A DNA stretch of 64,000 nt from Epiperipatus broadwayi. Taxonomy: Eukaryota > Onychophora > Udeonychophora > Euonychophora > Peripatidae. The DNA is taken from assembly GCA_028023455.1 (NCBI GenBank), contig JAQFVV010000012.1, positions 7,166,499 to 7,230,498 on the forward strand. The letters run 5' to 3'. Below, piece after piece: positions 57,640-64,000 of this stretch (position 1 is the first letter of the stretch; each line of letters begins with the position of its first letter). The notes under the pieces are model-generated. The model saw nothing but the letters and a program-made list of their open reading frames with translations, had not been told where the DNA came from and searched no databases. A program made the translations under genes and the position numbers.

Positions 57640-58085
57640 CTGCGAATGGCAGGACTACCTCTAGTGCTCATTCGACTTACGATATTTTTATTAATTTGCT
57701 TAGAATTTCTCATCCCAGCCACATTGCTAACTAGCTAGGACTTTTTCTACTGGCTCATCATCATAATTGAGGTTTTGCACACAGTCCTATCTGCATATCA
57801 AAGTTTCCACAAAGAAACTGAATCAAACACAAAATACAATTTGGAATCCCTCCATTTACTTATTGTACTGGTCAGTTTTGTATGTTCACATAACGATCTA
57901 GCATCTAGGCAAAAGTACCTCGAATCCAATCATGCGCAAGATACATGTCAGGAACACTCATGAATTCTGCCCTATTTGTCTATTTTCGAGATCTACCAAC
58001 TTATGAGCAACAGTTCCGAAGATATCGATCTAATTTTCTCTTTCTCCGCCGGCATCACACATCGGAGACACAAGAAGACTCTAAT
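57640..58085. other. Less AT-rich segment, unrecognised
   Basis: Composition shifts upward in GC here, with CTCCGCCGGCATCACACATC at 58045. The plus frame 57775-57963 is open for 62 codons without known motif; minus-strand readings are short and broken. It may be a decayed coding or mobile sequence. Confidence 0.3.
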
Positions 58086-58089
58086 TTAA

Positions 58090-58690
58090 GTTTAATGGTG
58101 GAATATTTAGCATGAAATATAATTTAGAAGCATTTAACAAATGTAACCTTTCATATTAATTATATATTAGCAGAGATCATCTAGTCACTAAGAGCATAAC
58201 TTATTAATTAAAATATTAATTTAAATAAAAGAAAACACAATGATTCGGAAATGTTATAATATGTATATTTAAGATTTATTATTTGACAAAACATAAGTAA
58301 ATGCGTATTATCATTGACTGATCACTGGCCTCATAAAGATTATATGACAGTTGGTCATAGAGAAATCATATTACATTTAGTTGATAAATTACGAATCAAA
58401 TTTAACAGGTGACTTTGTTTATAGTTGCGGCTATGCCAATAATATATACTATAATGATGAATATAGACTCAAGCGCTATTAAGAAATATAATATTGAAGT
58501 ACTACTACACCCCCAGAAGAAACAAAATAACATTTAACTGATTTGAAAGATAATTATTATTTTATAACGAAGCATTACATTTGTACAGATATAGTTATTA
58601 ATATTCAATTGGGATAGCTGAAGAATACATTAATAATAATGTCAGCCCAAGGATATGCAATTTAAATAGTGGACAGACATGTTTAGCAAA
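58090..58690. other. AT-rich non-coding DNA
   Basis: Nothing recognised. Confidence 0.5.
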
Positions 58691-58709
58691 AATCACAACA
58701 GCACGGCTT

Positions 58710-59095
58710 ATGGATATTCATGGGTTTATTAGAAATACAACAGAAGGCAGTACGTGCATGGCGGCGTATTTGATGTGATCCAGTCATGGATCCGAACATG
58801 TCCTTCATGAATTCATTTTGAGAAATAGACCAATATAAGTATGCGACATTAGCAGAATCGGTTCAGGAACGAAGAGCGGTCGGCTATACATTTATTGTGC
58901 TGGTTTTTCCAGAGCGATCCCCATATAAAGCACACACATATGACCAAATAAGTCCCCAGGGGAGTTAAAACCTGGTTCTTGGACTTTGAGAAAATAATGG
59001 GGTTCAACTTTGTAATACCTCCATAGGAAAGAGAAGCACGAATATATAATATAAAAATGAGTGTGCCTATATGCACGCAACGCTTGGGATAACGA
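58710..59095 (-). pseudogene. Stop-containing coding relic, unrecognised
   Basis: One minus-strand frame reads coherently from about 59095 to 58715 with three stops. It contains YYKVEPHYFLKVQEPGFNSP, then GDLFGHMCVLYMGIALEKP, then SRPLFVPEPILLMSHTYIG, then LDHIKYAAMHVLPSVVFLIN. Constant frame and residue mix suggest former coding DNA. The 58892-59080 open frame is its first third; 58849-59076 is the shadow in the next frame. No family recognised. Confidence 0.4.
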
Positions 59096-59099
59096 AATA

Positions 59100-60090
59100 T
59101 ATAGCTTTAAAGACTATTTTAATTACTTAATGCCCATAAATTATAGAATACCCTGCATAATGGTATGATCTAATCGCTAAACAGGCATGGATGATTTAAA
59201 TTTCTTAAATTATATAAATTTTAAGACATAAAGATCCCCCTTTCCCTTTACTCTAAATTATTTATAACTTCCCACACTGTTTAATAAATACAAATTTCGG
59301 TTAAAAAAATGCTATTATTGGGAATAAATATATTTATATGGAAACAAATGGGGTGGTGGAAATAACTGGGATAATAATTAGATTTTACATATATAAGATA
59401 TATTTACGGTTGGGATTAGCGCATTTAAAAAAAGATAAAAATAAACGTTTTTAGAAAAACAGATGTTGATCTGTTTTCCTACAACAATTTATAAGATAAT
59501 GACTTTGTTTTTCCAAACTTGCGAGCACCTGCATAAGTCGAATAAGACTTGTTTTTAATTAAAATAAGTTAATTAGCCTGTAATTGATGGGTAGGTAAAC
59601 TAGAAAGGAATTACATGCTAGCGAGTTTGAAATATTACTGGCATTTTTAAAACACAAAAATACATAATATAATAATGAAATAAAATATGATTGCCACATG
59701 GAAATAATAAAAAAAGAAAACATATTAAATAGAGGCTCAGTGATAGAATAGATTAAGTTATATAGAGTTATACTAAATAAAATTACATAAAATATAAAAA
59801 TTTACATAAGATATTAAGAGTAAAGCGTCAGGATTATTGTGGTTATAGAAGGGTGAACTTAATAGAATCAGAGAGCTGCTAAAGTTCTTTTACCTTTCAT
59901 AGAAAGTGGCGGTCCTTGATATTTGGAGTGTTCATTGGCGTTAATACACTAGATCTAGGTTTGGAATAAGGTATCACAGGTAGCATTTTACTTATTTAGT
60001 CGCTAGACATTTGAAAGTTCATAGATACAGGATCTGAAGCTTTTCTTACGGGAACGAGCATGTTGGAACAGAGGGGAAGGTAAAGTTTCC
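59100..60090. other. AT-rich non-coding DNA
   Basis: No gene recognised. Confidence 0.5.
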
Positions 60091-60094
60091 CCTA

Positions 60095-60275
60095 CTCAAG
60101 GCACATTGGATGAAAATTCAAACTACCATGGATTATGTTGACCATCGTTAATTTATGGTTGTCTCCTTCCTTTTGGATTCAAATCCAGCAATATTTATAT
60201 CATTATTTTTGATGATGTAGTATAGCAATTAACTGCTGGACCTGAGGCAATTTGAGAACTTTAGCAAAGCTAAAA
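60095..60275 (+). pseudogene. DIRS-like reverse transcriptase fragment
   Basis: A plus-strand reading has CLLPFGFKSSNI near 60160-60195, followed by FDDVV. QLTAGPEAI. This resembles the LPFGL.SAP..F and W.L...G blocks of RTs in DIRS/Ngaro-type elements. Only about 50 codons, with stops on both sides and no catalytic YLDD block visible. The assignment rests on one motif and its follow-up. Confidence 0.35.
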
Positions 60276-60765
60276 TTTGCTGACCGGATATCTTTTGTTT
60301 TGTAAGTTTTTAGAAACAATGCAATCCTGTTACAAGTTTCTCGAACGATTGTTGTAAAATAAGTCTTATAATTTTAAAACAAGTTGGTGTGGATAAAATT
60401 TCCACTAATGGATTTTTACTTTACTATTACAAATTGTAATATTTTAAATCTAACTAATGGGCTTTTTCGGGTAATTGTTTTCGAAAAACTTCTTAAAAGA
60501 ATTGCATCATTTTCTGACTGCTGAAATTAAATATAATAAATAATACATTTCATATATGAATAATATAACTATTTATATGATTTATTATCAATCTCCCCAC
60601 ATTGCAAATATATATGTTTATCCATTACGCACGCATACACATTAAAATAATATTAAATATATATTTATTAAATTATTTTGCGTTAAGATATAAATATCTA
60701 TGTCAGTTACATTTAAATGGTTTTAAGCAAAGGAAAAATATGTTAGTAAAATATGTATATGCACG

Positions 60766-60850
60766 TAAGGATGGGTTTAAACATGGTTTGGTGGTAGGAG
60801 ACTGTAAGTGGGCTGTGAAGCACGATCTCAGCATCAGATCGACTGCTTCA
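60766..60850 (+). repeat. Short dispersed repeat ending in a hairpin
   Basis: Second copy of the 148-213 repeat, longer in the middle (GACTGTAAGTGGGCTG). Hairpin 60816-60850 has arms TGAAGCA/TGCTTCA and CGATCT/AGATCG. The 60602-60910 open frame crosses it and is not accepted as a gene. Confidence 0.55.
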
Positions 60851-61179
60851 TTATATACCTATACATATCTCAATCTATTGCTTCTTTACTCATCATCGCT
60901 TGACATATAGTTTGGGATATCAATTTTGGTTTATACACATTATAATTATTATATATTTTTAAAATTTTTTTTTTTTTCAAAGTTTTATTCAGACGCTGTT
61001 AAAAATTCCAGTCATTATAAAAAAAACTATATTCTTAATCATTTTTCTTATGCTTTCCGGGATCATTCTTATGAAGTCAAACCTGCAGGTCTGTCTGATT
61101 AATAAATTAATTTTTATCAGATGGTTCTTTTTCTTTTCGATATTTCCTGGAGTACCCGCTCATGCTAGGGGATTGTGAA

Positions 61180-61850
61180 TCACCCCATCGCTCTCATATT
61201 GCATTGCACAAGTGAGATCTGAATTGCTTCCTGTTTGCCTGAAGATTTTTGATCTTTCAGAGTCACTGGAAAAACATTTCTTTCTAGCTCCTGTCCATGA
61301 ATTGGTCCTGTGGCAAATTTCATGGTATTTATTGTCAGTTCTTTTGATTGGGGTTTAAATCTCCGATCTTTAGTCTCATAAACAGGTCTCATGCTATTGA
61401 AAGCACTTAATAATTCTGCCATTTTCTCAATTGACTTTTCATTCCAATGAGCATTTGTTCAACATTATAATGAAATTATGCTACACTATTCTAATAATTT
61501 GTTGGTCACATAGTGCGCTAGCTATCAATGCACATAATTTTGCTACTTGCCCATCGAAGGATGGAATGAAAGACTCACCAGGTTGCCATTTATCTTGTGA
61601 CATCTGGTGTCTTATATTCTTTTGACATTCTTTAGCTCTCTAGTAAGCCTTGCTTGTATTAGTTAAAAGTGGTAATTTTCTTGAATAAGGAGTGCCTTGC
61701 AGATGACTGCATGTAATCACAATTATGGCTCTTTACTTAGCCGGTTCAATGCAAAGTAACTTTCCAGACTATTTATATGTTCAATGGGAGTTTCACCTAT
61801 ATGTTCTTGAAAATATAAGAAATTGATTAACTATTGCAGGGTTATTGTTC
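61180..61850 (-). pseudogene. Gypsy-type Gag relic, capsid part
   Basis: Minus strand. IGETPIEHINSLESYFALNR near 61795-61735 fits the start of retrotransposon capsids (...YF..N.). A run to RAKECQ..., then KWQPGESFIPSFDGQVAKLC and ALIASALCDQQIIRI near 61590-61490, matches the P.ESV..F...L..LA block that precedes the end of the domain. The open frame 61422-61180 continues with no zinc knuckle seen. Stops and shifts between blocks. No LTRs were found for it. Confidence 0.5.
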
Positions 61851-61859
61851 TGTTTATGC

Positions 61860-62600
61860 ATGCTTATATTCACACACTCTTGCACATAATTACATAATTA
61901 TTAATGTCTATCTTGCCAATTTCTCTAAGCATTTCATTTTGCTTATTTTTAAAATCTATTTTATCAATTTTTTCCACTAAATTCTTAATTTCTACACTCA
62001 TGTTCTCTAGTATTCTTTCATTTTTTAACTTATTATCTGTTACTACTTCCTATAACAGCTCTATTTTTTCTTTCTGCACTATTTTAATTTTTCCAATTTC
62101 TTGGTATGCTGTTTCAGTTTGATTTTTCACTTGTTTTATATTTCCACTTACTTCTTTCATAATTTCTTCTTTCATTTTTTTTCGTGCATTCAACTTGCTT
62201 TTCTAATTTTATGTTTGTTTCGTTATTTTGATTTTTCAGCTCTTCATCTGTCTCCTTATTTTGATTTCTTATTTTTTCAAGTTATATATTTATCTCATTA
62301 TTCCAAATTATCATTTTTTTAAATTTTATATTTGTCTCATTATTTTGAATTTTCCATTTTTTCAAGTTTTATATTTGTCTTATTATTTTGACTTTTAAGT
62401 TCTTCATATATTTTAGTCATCATGATTATGATGTCACAGTATTTTTGCTTATTTGGGACTTCTTGTTCTTTGATTTTATTTAATTGTTGTTCCTTTCTGT
62501 GAACATTTTAAATTTTTTTATCTTGAACTTCCATTTTCGCTCTTGTTCTAGTAATCATTTATCCTGTTTCTTTAATGATAATAGATACCTTGTTTTTTCT
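61860..62600 (-). pseudogene. Coiled-coil region upstream of the Gag relic
   Basis: The plus strand is F/S/L-rich, and the minus strand reads as K/E/N/Q-rich text with many short repeats (EELKNQNNETNIKLEKQVE; NLVEKIDKIDFKNKQNEML). Such a coiled coil in front of a capsid is also seen in the gag at 38043, so this may be the N-terminal part of the 61180-61850 Gag. Interrupted by many stops. The plus-strand frames here are shadows. Confidence 0.4.
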
Positions 62601-63059
62601 TTAATTAATGTATTATATTATATATTTTTAATTTAAGTTTTTTCATTTAATTGGTATGTTCATCCAATCTCCCAGATCACAGTTCCTTCTAACATTATCT
62701 GCCTACTTATTTATAACTCCTACCATTGCTGTTAATTTTTCTATTTTTACAAATCTACCCGCAATTACTTATTTTAATCTTATTTTTTCTTTTAACCACT
62801 TCACACACCCATATAGTGTTGGCTGTTTTCTCCACTTTCACATCTCACCAAATTATCAACTTTTATTTTATTATTGTTATTTTTTATCTTCTAGTCTTAG
62901 AATCATTCGAATACACATATTGGGCAATATTTATAACAGAAACTTGCTATGTTCCAATTTAGATTGACATTTGTAACTGAAATGTTCTCATCACCAAGTT
63001 GGGAAAGTAATTTATATAAATGGTTACTATTGTCTTAAGAATTTTAAATTTTATAATAA

Positions 63060-64000
63060 CCTATATAAATTTGAGGCACCTCCTTCAGATACTTTTATTT
63101 ATGTGATGTGATGCACTCTTGAGTTCTCCTTATATGGAGTCAGGAATCTCTCAGCATCTATTGCCCAGAGAAACCTGATAGCCACTTTGACTTCCCTTTC
63201 CATTCCCCACCCATGTTTTCCCATATTCTTCTCTATCCTGCTCCTTCCCATTTCCACAACATAATCTTTGTCAACTCCATGGCCTTTATATCTAAAACCC
63301 CTTATCTTTTCCCAAACCCAGCATAAAAAACAATAAGCCACTTTCTGTGTAATCACTTTGTTCATATTTATTCTTCCACAACTTCATTATTTGCACCCTT
63401 TCTGCTTTCAAGCATTTACATTGAATTAACAGAGGCCTAATATTTTCTATACCTTCCTTACACAACATGCAGACTAAATCGCCCATATTTTTCCATTTAC
63501 GTGTATATTCCCTTGTTGCTAAAGATCCCATTCGAGCCTTAAACAATAAAACTATTTTCCTTGCTATTATCATAAATTAACTTGCACCCAATATTCCGTT
63601 TACTTCTATATATATTTAAACTCTTTTTTTATCCATACTAGTTCTTCATCTCACCAACTCCCTATTCTTTATTAATACATGTATTCTTTAGTCTCATTCC
63701 TTACCATTATAACACTCAACAATCCTCCTAACACAATCATCCTACCTTTTGTACAAGTATACTGATATAAATTCTTTATCAAAATCTTCTGCATACCGCA
63801 TTATCTTTCTCACCCATCTTATTGCCTGCCCTTTACTCGTAACACAATTAAATACTACTTTGGCTATTTTATTATCCATAAACTGCAATCTACTGAACAT
63901 TTTCATTTTGCTTTTTTCATCTCTCATATAAAACTTGAATCATCCCATTTCTCCTTGAATTGACTCTTTTGCTGTCCACATATCTGCATCTAAGGCATGT
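63060..64000 (-). pseudogene. LINE reverse transcriptase C-terminal part (continues beyond window)
   Basis: Minus strand. The frame 63927-63742 has FSRLQFMDNKIAKVVFNCVT then QAIRWVRKI. The frame 63573-63292 has KARMGSLATREYTRKWKNMG, CMLCKEG.ENIRPLLIQC and a helical tail, the C..C....E....LL..C zinc-binding block that closes many LINE ORF2 proteins. After a shift it continues in 63365-63099 (WGMEREVKVAIRFLWAIDAE). The upstream RT core lies beyond 64000. Possibly the same LINE family as the 5' half at 48.5-50.6 kb, but no overlap exists to prove it. Confidence 0.65.

Noticed and set aside
62656-62967. 103-codon plus open frame (and the overlapping 62726-62962)
   Set aside because: Hydrophobic low-complexity translation of pyrimidine-rich DNA; two frames are open at once, which points to composition.
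1-64000. CRISPR arrays, bacterial operons, rRNA genes
   Set aside because: None seen. The palindromes are foldback elements with unrelated spacers, and no regular repeat-spacer array exists.

Overview
The window looks like non-coding, repeat-dominated DNA from an animal nuclear genome, most likely an invertebrate. It is very AT-rich, has long homopolymer runs and microsatellites, no bacterial operons and no long intact ORFs. It carries Penelope-like, Ty3/gypsy, LINE, DIRS-like, piggyBac-like, pogo-like and mariner-like remnants. The species cannot be named from the sequence. I recognise one host gene exon with good confidence: the first coding exon of a SHQ1 homologue (H/ACA snoRNP assembly factor) at 22989-23063 on the plus strand, ending in a canonical GT donor. 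No later SHQ1 exon was recognised downstream.

Layout. 1-2.1 kb: LINE 3' remnant, then an inverted dimer of Penelope-like element (PLE) 3' ends. 2.1-10 kb: AT-rich DNA with a tRNA-derived SINE fragment, three foldback palindromes and a PLE fragment. 10.1-21.9 kb: one degenerate Ty3/gypsy retrotransposon on the minus strand (two LTRs, polypurine tract, capsid, zinc knuckle, protease, RT, RNase H, integrase). It is split by a 6.4 kb PLE dimer with an 11-bp target duplication, and the PLE is itself interrupted by a foldback DNA element. 22-25.6 kb: SHQ1 exon 1, foldback elements and a mariner-type MITE. 25.6-36 kb: AT-rich DNA with a pogo/Tigger-type MITE, a piggyBac-like relic and a stop-containing coding relic. 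36.2-40.7 kb: a gag-only LTR retrotransposon with nearly identical 1.6 kb LTRs. 41.4-42.0 kb: a nearly perfect palindrome of PLE 3' ends. 43.5-45.7 kb: islands of higher GC with unrecognised open frames. 46.8-48.5 kb: a (TTA)n/(TAA)n hairpin, a 474-bp tandem repeat and a MITE. 48.5-50.6 kb: 5' half of a LINE with PHD-like, SGNH-esterase and AP-endonuclease domains. 50.6-60 kb: AT-rich DNA with a B-box-like ORF and two unrecognised relics. 60-64 kb: DIRS-like RT piece, a short hairpin repeat, a gypsy-type Gag relic and the 3' end of a LINE.

The most unusual structure is the PLE family. In three separate insertions the element is an inverted, head-to-head dimer with 3' ends facing outwards on both sides, flanked by 11-14 bp target duplications. 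Each 3' end carries a tRNA-like A-box/B-box segment and a CTGAAGA...GAAA hairpin whose stem varies between copies with pairing kept. This suggests insertion by target-primed synthesis from both sides of a staggered break.
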